DNA of 64,000 bases from Nostoc sp. FACHB-152 (GTDB lineage: Bacteria > Cyanobacteriota > Cyanobacteriia > Cyanobacteriales > Nostocaceae), in the NCBI RefSeq assembly GCF_014697475.1, contig NZ_JACJRV010000034.1, positions 1 to 64,000 of the forward strand, written 5' to 3'. The position numbers were made by a program, and so were the translations under genes. A model generated the notes under the pieces. That model made no database searches and had not been told where the DNA came from. It saw only the letters and a list, made by a program, of their open reading frames with translations. Shown here piece by piece: positions 18,610 to 28,416 of this stretch; the stretch's first letter is position 1; each line of letters opens with the position of its first letter.

Positions 18610-19773
18610 TTGAGCTTCTCCTTAGAATTTATGTTTTTGATTTGTTATTAGAGCAGTTATTGCTTATGCGTAAAAGGCAATTTCCTCTGCCCCAAAGCGT
18701 TGGCTGTCCTCACAATTCTTTGGGCATCAAGTCCTTCATCCTGCCCAAAAGTTAAAGTTTTTCCAACTATGGCACTCAGAGGAGGTCTGAAAACTAAAAT
18801 CTTCCGACGTAACCCGATCTCAATTGAGTGATATAACTTCAAGACAACTTGCTATCCTGTTGATTGAATTATTCTTTGATACCCAAAAAACGTTTATAGA
18901 TTGAGTCTGTCCTTTTTCCCCATTTAACTCAACCGAAGTTGACGAACTTAAGAACATACTTAAAGACTTCTTAAACTCGATTTTCCCAAGCTAGACACAA
19001 GAATTATTTCAGCCTCTGCTAAACTTAATTCTCCACTCCCTCTTCTTCCTTAAGTTCGGCAAAACTAACTTAATTTCAGCATCAATAATTACAAAACTTC
19101 ATATTAAGTTGTCCGAAAAATACAATTAAAGTTGTAGCAAACACAAGAATAGCGATCGCTTTCTAGGGAATTTGTAGATAGGGGTTGCAGATATAGGAAT
19201 TTTTTAATTGCCTCTCCCCAAATTTCGATCGCCTTCACAACAGCTAAAATATTTTCTGTGTTCTGTGGAAACGCCTCAAGTTTCGATATCAGCGATCGCT
19301 CTATAGAACTGAAGAAAAAGGCGATCGCATCTGGTAATTTGACAATAGTTTACTCTGGGTTCAAGCAGCCTGACCCTTGCAACTGCTATAAAACTGAGCA
19401 ATTCGCGCTCGCGGTTTTAATAACCAACTGTAAAATTACTTAATGTCTGTACAACCACAAAGCAAGTAACATAAATATAGCTGGAGAAATTGGCTTAATT
19501 CAATCTTTTCTTTTAACTTTTAGCTGATTGAAATTCGCAATAGTGCATTACATCTGTGTTCCCTAGCATAATTATTTAACAAATCTTTTAAATGAGTTCA
19601 GGTTTGACAATCAAGGTTTGATTGAAATGTAGATAACTTTGTAGCTTTCGCAGCTTAAGTTATTTACTGCTGAATTGTGCCGTTTATTTTCTGTTTGCTG
19701 CTACATCTTAAAGATGTGCTACAGACGATCATGCCGATCCATAAAAATACATTTATAACTTCTGATTTTCTTA
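18610..19773. other. long gene-free stretch
   Basis: 1,164 bp with no credible gene on either strand. The short frames (18657-18842 and 19258-19443) have no recognisable motif, and the second is built around HIP1 octamers (near 19153, 19292 and 19320). The stretch separates the RTX gene from the STAND NTPase gene and may hold promoters for both. No RNA gene or repeat array was recognised. Confidence 0.55.
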
Positions 19774-21195
19774 ATGAAATCACAACACAGGAGCCGTAGA
19801 CGTGGCGTAATCCTCACGCCCCAGGGATTGCAGAAACTCCAAGATGCAAAATCTAAATCAGAACATTATGACAATTTCGATAAACATTATACTCGTGAAG
19901 TCTTAAGCTTTCGCATGGGGTTAGACTCCGATACAGTGACAAAGGTATTTGCCTGTGAAATGGGGGTAGATCGGCAAACTCTGAAATACTGTTTTCAAGC
20001 ATTCAACCTACAACTAGAACCTCATGACTATCAGTTTTCCAATCAGGATATTAACTTACAGGAAAACACAAAAATTCAAAATCAAATTGATTGGGGAGAA
20101 GCACCAGATGTATCCCTTTTTTGCGGACGCACGGACGAACTGGCAACCCTGAAACACTGGATTTTACCTGAGTCTCCTACCAATGAGCTAATACCCTGTC
20201 GTCTGATTACAATATTGGGCATGAGTGGGATCGGCAAAACCTGGCTATCCGTGAAACTAGCTCAACAACTTCAGGATCGGTTTGAATTCGTGATTTGGCG
20301 ATCGCTTCTCCCTAACCCTCCAGTTAACGACCTCCTAGCAGACCTGATTGCCGTCCTATCCAATGGAAAAGAAATCGATCTGCCAAAACCATTCAATCAC
20401 AAAATTTCACAGTTGATTCATTATTTGCAACGTCATCGTTGTTTACTGGTTTTAGACGGTGCTGACAGAGTTCTCCAAGAATGTGCCGCCCCAAAGATCG
20501 CCTGTCGAGACTGTATCTGGCTTCAGCACACAACCATCGGCGAGTACTGCGAGTTGTTTAGGAGAGTGGGAGAAGTTACCCATCAAAGTTGTTTAATCTT
20601 GACTAGTCGTGTCCAATTCCATGAGATCGCCTCGCTTGAAGGAAAGACACGACCTATGCGAGTATTATGTCTCCAAGGATTACAGGTTACAGACATACAA
20701 GAACTTTTCAAAACAAAAGCAATCTTTAGAGGAACACCAGAGAACTGGAATCGATTAATCGAATCTTATGGAGGTAATCCCTATGTGCTAAACTGCATTG
20801 CCACAACGATTCAACAGTTATTTGATGGCAGCATCACTGAATTTTTCAAACAAAAAGTTACAGTTTTTGGTACAGTTCTTAACAGTTTAGACCAAGAATT
20901 TGAACGCTTGTCGGACACGGCTAAATTAACGATTCAATGCCTAGCAATCAATCGCCAACCCATTTCTTTTTCACAGCTACGAGCAAAGATGCCATCCTCT
21001 GTTTCATCCCAAGAACTCTTGGAAATCTTGGAACTACTGCAAGCGCGATCGTGGATTGATGCTAAATCAGGTCTGTTCTCTCTCCAAACGATGATTATTG
21101 AATATATCAAATCTTTTATTCTTGACGAGAAGCTCGCCAAATTTCAGCCGAGTGCATTTTTGGATCGAGAACATCAACATCAGGTAGCAAGCTAA
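19774..21195 (+). CDS. STAND-family NTPase (NB-ARC-like) without C-terminal sensor repeats
   Basis: A 473-residue signal-transduction NTPase. Residues 1-90 form a basic, HTH-like cyanobacterial N-terminal module (RGVILTPQGLQKLQDAK, then YTREVLSFRMGLDSDTV). The ATPase core has a pre-core motif DVSLFCGRTDEL, P-loop GMSGIGKT (149-156), Walker B LLVLDGADR (D228), and sensor-like LILTSR. A winged-helix region follows to about 450. Full-length relatives continue into WD40 or TPR sensor repeats; this one stops after the NTPase region. It may be a truncated or adaptor form. Confidence 0.82.
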   Translation: MKSQHRSRRRGVILTPQGLQKLQDAKSKSEHYDNFDKHYTREVLSFRMGLDSDTVTKVFACEMGVDRQTLKYCFQAFNLQLEPHDYQFSNQDINLQENTKIQNQIDWGEAPDVSLFCGRTDELATLKHWILPESPTNELIPCRLITILGMSGIGKTWLSVKLAQQLQDRFEFVIWRSLLPNPPVNDLLADLIAVLSNGKEIDLPKPFNHKISQLIHYLQRHRCLLVLDGADRVLQECAAPKIACRDCIWLQHTTIGEYCELFRRVGEVTHQSCLILTSRVQFHEIASLEGKTRPMRVLCLQGLQVTDIQELFKTKAIFRGTPENWNRLIESYGGNPYVLNCIATTIQQLFDGSITEFFKQKVTVFGTVLNSLDQEFERLSDTAKLTIQCLAINRQPISFSQLRAKMPSSVSSQELLEILELLQARSWIDAKSGLFSLQTMIIEYIKSFILDEKLAKFQPSAFLDREHQHQVAS

Positions 21196-21460
21196 AACTG
21201 CCAGGGGAACTTTTGTCTAAAACTATGTTTATTTGAGTTCATTACCAAAACACATAACAATAGCAATAAGCTTTCGTGTGTCTAAATTGTACTTTTTGGA
21301 GGCTGAAAATTTCGCTGTAAGATTTTCAGCTTGAAAAATTAAATCCATCTCAGCTTTATCTACACAATTCGGCGTTTAGCTGCATCTGCTTCTTGAATCT
21401 ACCCCTGGCAAAATTTTAAGCACTATTACTTATTGACAAATTGTTTATGACCTTAAATTG

Positions 21461-21991
21461 TCAAGGATTTGGTATGGGTGTAGGTGTAGCAGCTGGTGGC
21501 GCAACAGTATTAATAGGAGCAATGGGAACAGGATTTGTTGGCGTTTTTTCAAAGAATAGTAATGAGCGCGCTGTTTTAAAGTAAGTAGCCCAACGTTGAG
21601 TATCGGGACGAGAACGCCATTGTGGACGGCTAACTTCTAAAGACAAAATGGGCGCGATCGCACCGTAACTCTGTACGGAAACAATGATAGAAACATCTGT
21701 AGCTAATATATCCTGGTCGAAACTGCGTTGAGCGGCGGCTCTAGCGGTGGCTTCGGCTCGGCGTAGTGTAGTTTCATAGTTTTCATCTGGTAATCTGTCG
21801 ATAATTAGGTCAACTCTAGCCGTGTAAGCTCTTACCATTTGTGGTGTCACAATTTCTGCCACAACCCATACAGGTACAGCAGAGAACAGCAAAAATATTA
21901 ATGGAAATATCCGGATTTTCTTGGCAACTTGGCTAATAGATAAATAGGAAATGATCGATGATAGTTGGTAAGCAACATTCCTGGTCATCAC
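21461..21991 (-). CDS. membrane-anchored or secreted protein of unknown function
   Basis: A 176-residue protein. Residues about 26-46 (RIFPLIFLLFSAVPVWVVA) form a membrane anchor or uncleaved signal. The soluble part has a basic helix (TLRRAEATARAAAQRSF) and a segment of beta character (DVSIIVSVQSYGAIAPILSLEVSRPQW). The tail is rich in Pro, Ala and Thr. No catalytic motif is visible. It is divergent from the caspase-like gene, with 195 bp between them. I do not recognise a named family. Confidence 0.6.
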   Translation of the reverse strand: MMTRNVAYQLSSIISYLSISQVAKKIRIFPLIFLLFSAVPVWVVAEIVTPQMVRAYTARVDLIIDRLPDENYETTLRRAEATARAAAQRSFDQDILATDVSIIVSVQSYGAIAPILSLEVSRPQWRSRPDTQRWATYFKTARSLLFFEKTPTNPVPIAPINTVAPPAATPTPIPNP

Positions 21992-22186
21992 CTTAAAGCT
22001 CCTTACTAATAATGGCCTGTAATTGAAATTGTCTGAGAATTTTTACTGAAATTAATGGCAATAAAAGTTACATAGTTTTGAGGGTTCGATAATAAGCCCT
22101 AAGACTATAAGACATAGGTTAGCTTTGTTTTTTCAGCAAAGCCAACCGCAATTTTAGGCAAGTCAACCACAACCTACAAAGAGCGG

Positions 22187-24115
22187 ATGGCAAATTACTG
22201 GGCGATCGCAATCGGCATCAATCAATATCAATTCTTTCAACCTTTACGTTGCGCGCAAGCCGATGCCGAGGCGTTAAAAAACTTTTTGGTTGAAGAAGCA
22301 GGTATTACACCCCAACGCTGTCTTTTAATGACAGACACTTCGCCACCAATTGGGGATAGATCCACATATCCAACAAAAGAAAATATTCTGTTTTTGCTGG
22401 AAGATTTAGCGGCAGCTTGTTGGCAGCCAGGCGACCATGTATGGTTTTTCTTTAGCGGTTATGGTGTTAACCACGCTGGTCAAGATTACTTAATGCCAGT
22501 AGAGGGAAATCCTGAATTGCTTCAGGAAACTGCCATCGAAGTGCGATCGCTGCTACAAAGCCTACAATTAGCCCAAGTCAATGTTTTGGTATTGCTAGAT
22601 ATTAACCGTGCTTCCAGTACCCAAGCAGATGCGATCATTGGGCAAGAAACCATCGAACTAGCCAAAGAATTACAACTGGCGACGATTATTTCTTGCGAAC
22701 CAGAGCAATTTTCCCGTGAAAGTAGTGAGCTAGGTTACGGCTTCTTCACCGCAGCATTGTTAGCGGCTTTGCGTTCTGGTCATGGCAGTAGTTTAAAAGA
22801 TTTAGATAGTTATTTAAGTGTTTTCACTCCTGAATTATGTCAACACTATTGGCGACCTACACAAAACCCCGTTGCGATTATTCCTTCTAACCCGCCAGCT
22901 ATCTTACCGCATCAAGAAGTTAAGCATTCTAATGTAGTCATCCCAAGTACATTAGAACCAAGTGAAACACCACCCCAAGAATTACAGCTAAACGAAGAAG
23001 CCAGTATTTTTCCAGAAGAAAACTTTGCTGTAGCTTTAGCGGCTCCCCCCTTAGCCCCAACGTCTTCTACAAATGCAGCTAAACCACCAATAATTGGTAA
23101 TTGGGGCGAATTAGAATCAGCTGTTGGCTCAAAATATCCAAATTTTGCCCTAGAGACAGAAAAATTCTCAAAATCTCCAGACTTAGCAGTTAAAGAACAG
23201 TATTTCAACCAACAATCACAATTAATTCCTCCCTCCCCAGAAGCAACTAAGAGGTTCATCCCAGATATTCCTCAACCATACATATCTCGTTTACCTGGGA
23301 AAAAGACAAAAACCTCATGGTGGCAGCAATTTGTGTTTTGGGGAGGAGGTACGATGTTAGCGATCGCTGTAATAACAGTAGTGTTTCTTCGCAATCAGAC
23401 GAAACTGGTTGCAGGGGGAAAAATTTTATCAGCTTCATCGAATGAGCAGTCTGCAAGATCTGCCTTAAATCCCCCGAAAAATCAGTCAAATGCTCAATTA
23501 GTTGCTAATTCCGAAGAGTCACAAAAGCGGAATCAAGCGGTATTAGACTTAGCGAAAATGTCTCTTAGACAAACTCAAGCTAGTGACCTCAGTTTAGCGA
23601 TCGCTACAGCTCGTAAAATACCAGCAGGTGAGCCACTTTACGAACAAGCGCAAGAAAATATCAAAATTTGGAGCAATATGATCCTCAATTTAGCTGAGGG
23701 TCGTGCCAAGCAAAGACAGTATGCTAATGCCATTGCGGCGGCGCAATTAATCAGTAAAGATGAATTATTATATCCTCAAGCGCAAGCCTCAATTAACCAG
23801 TGGCGACAAGAAGCCAAGCAATACCTCGCTAACAAAACTTTACTAGATGCAGCTAATGCCTTAATCAAGCCAGGGCAAGCATCTACTTATAATCGTGCCA
23901 TTGAAGTCGCCAAGCGAGTACCCCAAGGTCAACCAGGATTTGATTTGGCACAGAAATCAATCAATAGATGGAGCGAAAAAATCTTAGATTTGGCGAAAGA
24001 CCGCGCTGCTGAAGGTAATCTTAAGGCTGCCATTGATACCGCCCACTTAGTCCCAGAAGTCACAGCAGTTTATGAAGATGCTCAAGAAGCAATCCAAAAA
24101 TGGCAGAAAAAATAG
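22187..24115 (+). CDS. membrane-anchored caspase-fold (C14) protein with replaced catalytic dyad
   Basis: A 642-residue protein. Residues 1-240 have the p20-like caspase/orthocaspase fold: YWAIAIGINQYQ, the ADAEAL helix, and FFFSGYG where FSGHG is expected. The catalytic His position is therefore Tyr92. The Cys position in LLDINRAS is Asn140. A proline-rich linker follows, then one membrane segment (about 378-400). The C-terminal 200 residues are helical repeats with a recurring LAxxxAxxxxYxxAIxxAxxI pattern. Cyanobacterial orthocaspases with non-His/Cys dyads are known and presumed inactive as proteases. The role is probably scaffolding or signalling. Confidence 0.82.
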   Translation: MANYWAIAIGINQYQFFQPLRCAQADAEALKNFLVEEAGITPQRCLLMTDTSPPIGDRSTYPTKENILFLLEDLAAACWQPGDHVWFFFSGYGVNHAGQDYLMPVEGNPELLQETAIEVRSLLQSLQLAQVNVLVLLDINRASSTQADAIIGQETIELAKELQLATIISCEPEQFSRESSELGYGFFTAALLAALRSGHGSSLKDLDSYLSVFTPELCQHYWRPTQNPVAIIPSNPPAILPHQEVKHSNVVIPSTLEPSETPPQELQLNEEASIFPEENFAVALAAPPLAPTSSTNAAKPPIIGNWGELESAVGSKYPNFALETEKFSKSPDLAVKEQYFNQQSQLIPPSPEATKRFIPDIPQPYISRLPGKKTKTSWWQQFVFWGGGTMLAIAVITVVFLRNQTKLVAGGKILSASSNEQSARSALNPPKNQSNAQLVANSEESQKRNQAVLDLAKMSLRQTQASDLSLAIATARKIPAGEPLYEQAQENIKIWSNMILNLAEGRAKQRQYANAIAAAQLISKDELLYPQAQASINQWRQEAKQYLANKTLLDAANALIKPGQASTYNRAIEVAKRVPQGQPGFDLAQKSINRWSEKILDLAKDRAAEGNLKAAIDTAHLVPEVTAVYEDAQEAIQKWQKK

Positions 24116-24280
24116 TTATTAGTCAAAAGTCAATAGTCCATAGTCAAAGTTAATTACTCTTGACTATGGACTATTTATTGTTAATTTCTTGTATAGCCAA
24201 TAGATTAGCAGTTGTAAGAGCGGGAATCTCAGGAATAGTAATAGTATTATCACCTCCTGCCTTCTGCCTCCTGCCTTCAG

Positions 24281-24658
24281 CTAACAGTACTGAGAAACAT
24301 CCTCGCCGCATTCATCAGCTAAATAGCACAGGGCGCGGAAACGCAAACTCACTACTTCTTCGTATAAGGGGTTGAGTTTACACATTGGCGGAATGTGTAA
24401 TATTGTTTTCCCAAATAATTTAACATCACGCTCAAAAGGACATTGAGCCGGAATCATTTTGCATAAACGATGAGCTAATTGGCGATCGCTCACTTGAATA
24501 TTATCTAATTGCCGCCGTAGAGGTTGAAGAATATCAAAGCCAGACTGGGAATTTGGATTATGCAGCTGGGATACATGAGTGTTGCTAACTTCTGCCGAAT
24601 TTAATGAAACCCAGCTTGCCAAAAAAATCTTTTTTGTGGTATTATCGAATACCTTCAT
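24281..24658 (-). CDS. Mo-dependent nitrogenase C-terminal-domain family protein
   Basis: A 125-residue cyanobacterial protein matching the family named after the C-terminal domain of Mo-dependent nitrogenase. The run LRRQLDNIQVSDRQLAHRL, then IPAQCPFERDVKLFG, IPPMCKLNPLYE and RALCYLADECGEDVSQYC is distinctive and holds five conserved-looking cysteines. Despite the family name it is not a nitrogenase subunit, and no nif genes are nearby. Function is unknown. It suggests a diazotrophic cyanobacterial background, though the family also occurs outside diazotrophs. Confidence 0.82.
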   Translation of the reverse strand: MKVFDNTTKKIFLASWVSLNSAEVSNTHVSQLHNPNSQSGFDILQPLRRQLDNIQVSDRQLAHRLCKMIPAQCPFERDVKLFGKTILHIPPMCKLNPLYEEVVSLRFRALCYLADECGEDVSQYC

Positions 24659-25070
24659 GGTTCAGCCTCTGTATTATTGAGGTTATTCACCTTTCTGATG
24701 AATATATACAATGTGACAACGACATTTACCGGAAAAATCTTGTTCTGACTGAGTACAATAAGAAATTACAGTAACTACTTGTGTCAGAACTCATTTCTTT
24801 CTACGTTAAGTAAATCCCAATTTTTTCGGAAACGGTAGTGTAAAAATCTGATCTTGTTGATAACTTGACACAGTTTAAATTTTAATGAAGACATCTACCA
24901 TTGGGTGGATTTTTGCAAAATCTTTACAAACTTTAATATAACCATAATTGCCTGTAATTTCCACAAGCTCAAGCGTTAGCTAGACAGCGAAATGTGCAGA
25001 CAAAGGCATTCTGGTATGGCAAAACATCTGATAATTAGATATTCCTGGGATAAATGGCTAAATCAATAAA
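24659..25070. other. gene-free stretch between divergent genes
   Basis: 412 bp holding the promoters of the nitrogenase-family gene (minus) and the permease gene (plus). I looked for an NtcA box (GTA-N8-TAC) and did not find one with correct spacing. No other feature was recognised. Confidence 0.45.
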
Positions 25071-26267
25071 GTGATTGTCAAGCAACTTGCAATTTATGCT
25101 TTGTTAGGGCTGACGTATTTGGGTTTAGCCTTGGGCTATATTCCTGGCTTACGGATGAACCGCGCCACTATTGCCTTAGTTGGTTCTAGTTTTTTAATTG
25201 CTTTAGGCGTGTTGAACTTACAGGAAGCATGGCAAGCAATTGATGCCAATACCATCGTGTTTTTGTTGAGCATGATGGTAGTGAATGCCAACCTATCCTA
25301 TGCTGGATTTTTCGGGCGATCGCTGTCACTATTATTAAGCATTACGCGCAGTCCACTGGGCTTGTTAATTGCGCTTACCTTTGGCAGTGGAATTCTTTCA
25401 GCATTTTTTCTTAATGACACTTTAGCGTTAGTTTTTACGCCCCTAACTCTCAGCCTGACTGCAAGTTTAGGTTTAAATCCTCTACCTTATTTACTAGCGA
25501 TCGCAGGTGCAACTAATATCGGTTCTGTTGCTACCTTGAGCGGTAATCCGCAAAATATCCTCATTGGTTCATTTTCCGGGATTCCTTACCTAGATTTTTT
25601 GTGTGTATTAGCACCTGTCGCCTTGATAGGCTTAGTAATTCAGATAGTATGGCTATGGCTTCTTTATCCCGATGTGCGTTCCATCCGGCCTTGCACAAAC
25701 TCGCTTACCAGCAATCAAAGAATATTTAAACCCTTATTCAATAAAACATTAGTTATCACTAGCGGGTTACTCGTAGCCTTTGCGCTAGGTTTACCTTTAG
25801 GAGAATCTGCTTTAGTTGCAGCTAGTTTATTGCTAATCACACGCCGCATCAAACCCCAACGCATTCTCAAACACGTCGATTGGAATTTGCTAGTGATGTT
25901 TTCAGGGTTATTCATCCTGACAAAAGCTACGCAAAAATTGAACTTATTACAGCCGTTTACCCAAGCAATCAACTCGGCTGCGAGTTTACTGGGTGTGACG
26001 GTTATTTTGTCTAATTTAATTTCTAACGTTCCTGCCGTGCTGCTATTGCATCCTTTGATTCCTAAAGATGATACTCAAGCGTGGCTATTGTTAGCAGCAG
26101 GTTCAACTTTGGCAGGTAATTTAACTTTATTTGGTTCAGTTGCTAATCTTATAGTTGCAGAAGCGGCTAATGATTTAGGGTATAAGCTCACTTTTTTGGA
26201 ACATCTGCGCTTTGGGTTACCGTTAACTTTGTGTACTTTAGTGTTAGTTTATTTGTTTATTCACTAG
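25071..26267 (+). CDS. anion permease, ArsB/CitMHS (SLC13-like) superfamily
   Basis: A 398-residue inner-membrane protein with about ten to eleven hydrophobic segments. Features of the ion-transporter superfamily are the re-entrant FLNDTLALVFTPL and GATNIGSVATLSGNPQN motifs, and a repeated pair near the end (SNLISNVPAVLLLHP and AAGSTLAGNLTLFGSVANL). Substrates in the superfamily include arsenite, citrate, sulfate and dicarboxylates; none is indicated by the neighbours. The start is a GTG at 25071; a nearby ATG upstream is out of frame. Confidence 0.82.
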   Translation: MIVKQLAIYALLGLTYLGLALGYIPGLRMNRATIALVGSSFLIALGVLNLQEAWQAIDANTIVFLLSMMVVNANLSYAGFFGRSLSLLLSITRSPLGLLIALTFGSGILSAFFLNDTLALVFTPLTLSLTASLGLNPLPYLLAIAGATNIGSVATLSGNPQNILIGSFSGIPYLDFLCVLAPVALIGLVIQIVWLWLLYPDVRSIRPCTNSLTSNQRIFKPLFNKTLVITSGLLVAFALGLPLGESALVAASLLLITRRIKPQRILKHVDWNLLVMFSGLFILTKATQKLNLLQPFTQAINSAASLLGVTVILSNLISNVPAVLLLHPLIPKDDTQAWLLLAAGSTLAGNLTLFGSVANLIVAEAANDLGYKLTFLEHLRFGLPLTLCTLVLVYLFIH

Positions 26268-26346
26268 AATTTTAAGTCTCACGCATAGACGCAGTAGCAG
26301 CTACTCTTCGAGAACGCCTAACGGCGAACCCGCAGGGTAGGCGCAA

Positions 26347-26379
26347 AGGCGCAAAGTATTTCTTCACATCTTTGCGCCT
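26347..26379. terminator. bidirectional terminator between convergent genes
   Basis: AGGCGCAAAG (26347-26356) and CTTTGCGCCT (26370-26379) form a perfect 10-bp stem between the permease gene and rnj, which converge here. The preceding 60 bp contain GC-rich interspersed repeat sequence. Confidence 0.6.
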
Positions 26380-26396
26380 GACCTACTTTACAGTTT

Positions 26397-28166
26397 TTAT
26401 GATGCGACTTGAGCAGCTGTGCGAGTGCGTCGCCTTCTACCATCGGCAACTTTCACAGGTGGTTCATCAGGAATTTGCATTAACAAAGTGACAGTTGGTT
26501 GACATTGCAATTCCCGTCGAATTGAACGGGCTAGTTCCCGCTCTAAGGTTCCTTGCAATCCACCCCAGTCTATTTCAGGTTGTTCTCCTTCCAAAGATGC
26601 AAATTCTGACCAACGCACGTTGAGAACTTCTTCGATGCGCTGCTGTACCCATTTTTGGATCAGCGATCGCTCTACACTAGTAACCACACCCCGTAGGTGA
26701 ATTTCTGGCTTGGCTAGGAGTTTACCAGCCCAATCAATCGCTGCGGCAATAGTGACAATTCCTTCTTCCGCCATGCGTTGCCGTTCTTGCAGAACTTTGG
26801 CACTGACCATACCCGAACTAGAGGTATCCACCAGTTCGATACCAGACTGCACTTTACCACCGACACCGATAGAATTTTCTGTTAGTTCTATAACATCGCC
26901 ATTCTGGATAATCACCATATTTTCGGCGGGGATACCCATACTTTGGGCGGTTTCGGAATGTTTGACTAACATCCGATGTTCACCGTGAACTGGCACGAAG
27001 AACTTGGGACGAGTTAAAGCAATCATCAGTTTTTGGTCTTCTTGGCAGCCGTGGCCGGAAACGTGAATTCCTTTATCGCGTCCATAGACCACTTTCGCCC
27101 CTTGCAGCATCAACTTATCGATGGTGTTGACTACTGCGATCGTATTTCCTGGAATTGGGTTAGCGGAGAATACAACAGTGTCGCCTTCACGGATTTTGAT
27201 GTGCGGGTGTTCTTTATTAGCAATGCGAGTCATCGCTGCCATTGTCTCACCTTGAGAACCTGTGGTGAGAATCAACACGTTGTCATCTGGAAGACTGCGA
27301 ACCATGTGCAGTGGTTGCAGTAGGTTATCTTCACATTTGACATAACCCAAGTTGCGGGCATGGGCAATCAAATTCAGCATCGAACGTCCGACAACTGTCA
27401 CCACGCGGTTGTGTTTCCGCGCCAGTTGCAAAATCATGTTGATGCGATGCACAGAGGAGGCAAAGGTGGTGACAAACAATCGTCCAGTGGCTTGACTAAA
27501 TACCCGATCCAAATTTGGATATACAGAACGTTCGGAAGGAGTGAAGCCGGGAACTTCTGAGTTCGTGGAGTCACTCAACAGGCAAAGCACGCCTTTTTCA
27601 CCATGTTCTGCCAAGCGTTGCAAGTCAAATTTTTCCCCATCGACTGGGGTATGGTCGAATTTAAAATCCCCTGTGTGAATCACGACACCCAGGGGAGTAT
27701 GAATAGCGACGGTAAAACTATCAGCGATTGAATGGGTATTGCGGATGTACTCGACAAAGAAATGTTTGCCAATTCTAACTACATCACGCGGCATCACTGA
27801 ACGCAACTCTGTGCGATCGCGGACTCCTGCTTCTTCTAATTTCCCTTCCAGCATGGCCATTGCTAGTCTTGGCCCGTGAATTACCGGAATTTCAAATTGC
27901 TTGAGGTGAAAAGCAATACCACCGATATGGTCTTCATGACCGTGGGTGACGATCATGCCTTTAATTTTGTGACGATTTTCTCGTAGATATGTCGTATCAG
28001 GGAGGACAATATTCACCCCATGCATTGCTTCTGTAGGAAAAGCTAATCCTGCATCTAATAAGATAATTTCGTCATCATATTCAAAAACACAGGTATTTTT
28101 GCCAATTTCATGTAAACCGCCCAAAGGAATAATTTTTAGGGCGGAGTTAGCTTCGTTTTTAGCCAT
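26397..28166 (-). CDS. rnj: ribonuclease J
   Basis: Metallo-beta-lactamase/beta-CASP ribonuclease for mRNA decay and rRNA maturation, with endo- and 5'-exonuclease activity in the family. The 589-residue protein has the zinc motif HGHEDH at 75-80 (H75, H77, D79, H80), GDFKFDHTP, the beta-CASP region (SDSTNSEVPG, TTGSQGE) and HGEHRML. A C-terminal domain precedes a basic tail. It is downstream of dapA and asd on the same strand but 250 bp away, so it may have its own promoter. Confidence 0.94.
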   Translation of the reverse strand: MAKNEANSALKIIPLGGLHEIGKNTCVFEYDDEIILLDAGLAFPTEAMHGVNIVLPDTTYLRENRHKIKGMIVTHGHEDHIGGIAFHLKQFEIPVIHGPRLAMAMLEGKLEEAGVRDRTELRSVMPRDVVRIGKHFFVEYIRNTHSIADSFTVAIHTPLGVVIHTGDFKFDHTPVDGEKFDLQRLAEHGEKGVLCLLSDSTNSEVPGFTPSERSVYPNLDRVFSQATGRLFVTTFASSVHRINMILQLARKHNRVVTVVGRSMLNLIAHARNLGYVKCEDNLLQPLHMVRSLPDDNVLILTTGSQGETMAAMTRIANKEHPHIKIREGDTVVFSANPIPGNTIAVVNTIDKLMLQGAKVVYGRDKGIHVSGHGCQEDQKLMIALTRPKFFVPVHGEHRMLVKHSETAQSMGIPAENMVIIQNGDVIELTENSIGVGGKVQSGIELVDTSSSGMVSAKVLQERQRMAEEGIVTIAAAIDWAGKLLAKPEIHLRGVVTSVERSLIQKWVQQRIEEVLNVRWSEFASLEGEQPEIDWGGLQGTLERELARSIRRELQCQPTVTLLMQIPDEPPVKVADGRRRRTRTAAQVAS

Positions 28167-28416
28167 TTGCTCCTTAGGTTAGATTGTTGTTTAGTGTTAA
28201 TAAATTGAAGGTTAGGAAGCTTGTATTAAAGACAACACTGGCTTTCTATCGGAAAGCAGTTAAATTTCACGCTTATTTTTAACTGTTTGTTCAATAAAAT
28301 CGAATTATTGTCAATATTTTCAGCATTAGTAGCAAACCTTGAGAAATTCCATCCTCAAAATCTGCCAATTATTCATATTTCATAAACGTTTGCAGCAAAT
28401 TGCCAATCATGCATAC

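Noticed and set aside
24160-24375. 71-residue plus-strand frame
   Set aside because: Overlaps the nitrogenase-family gene on the other strand and starts in TAGTCAATAGTC-type repeat DNA.
24700-24800. NtcA site before the nitrogenase-family gene
   Set aside because: GTA and TAC triplets are present but never 8 bp apart.
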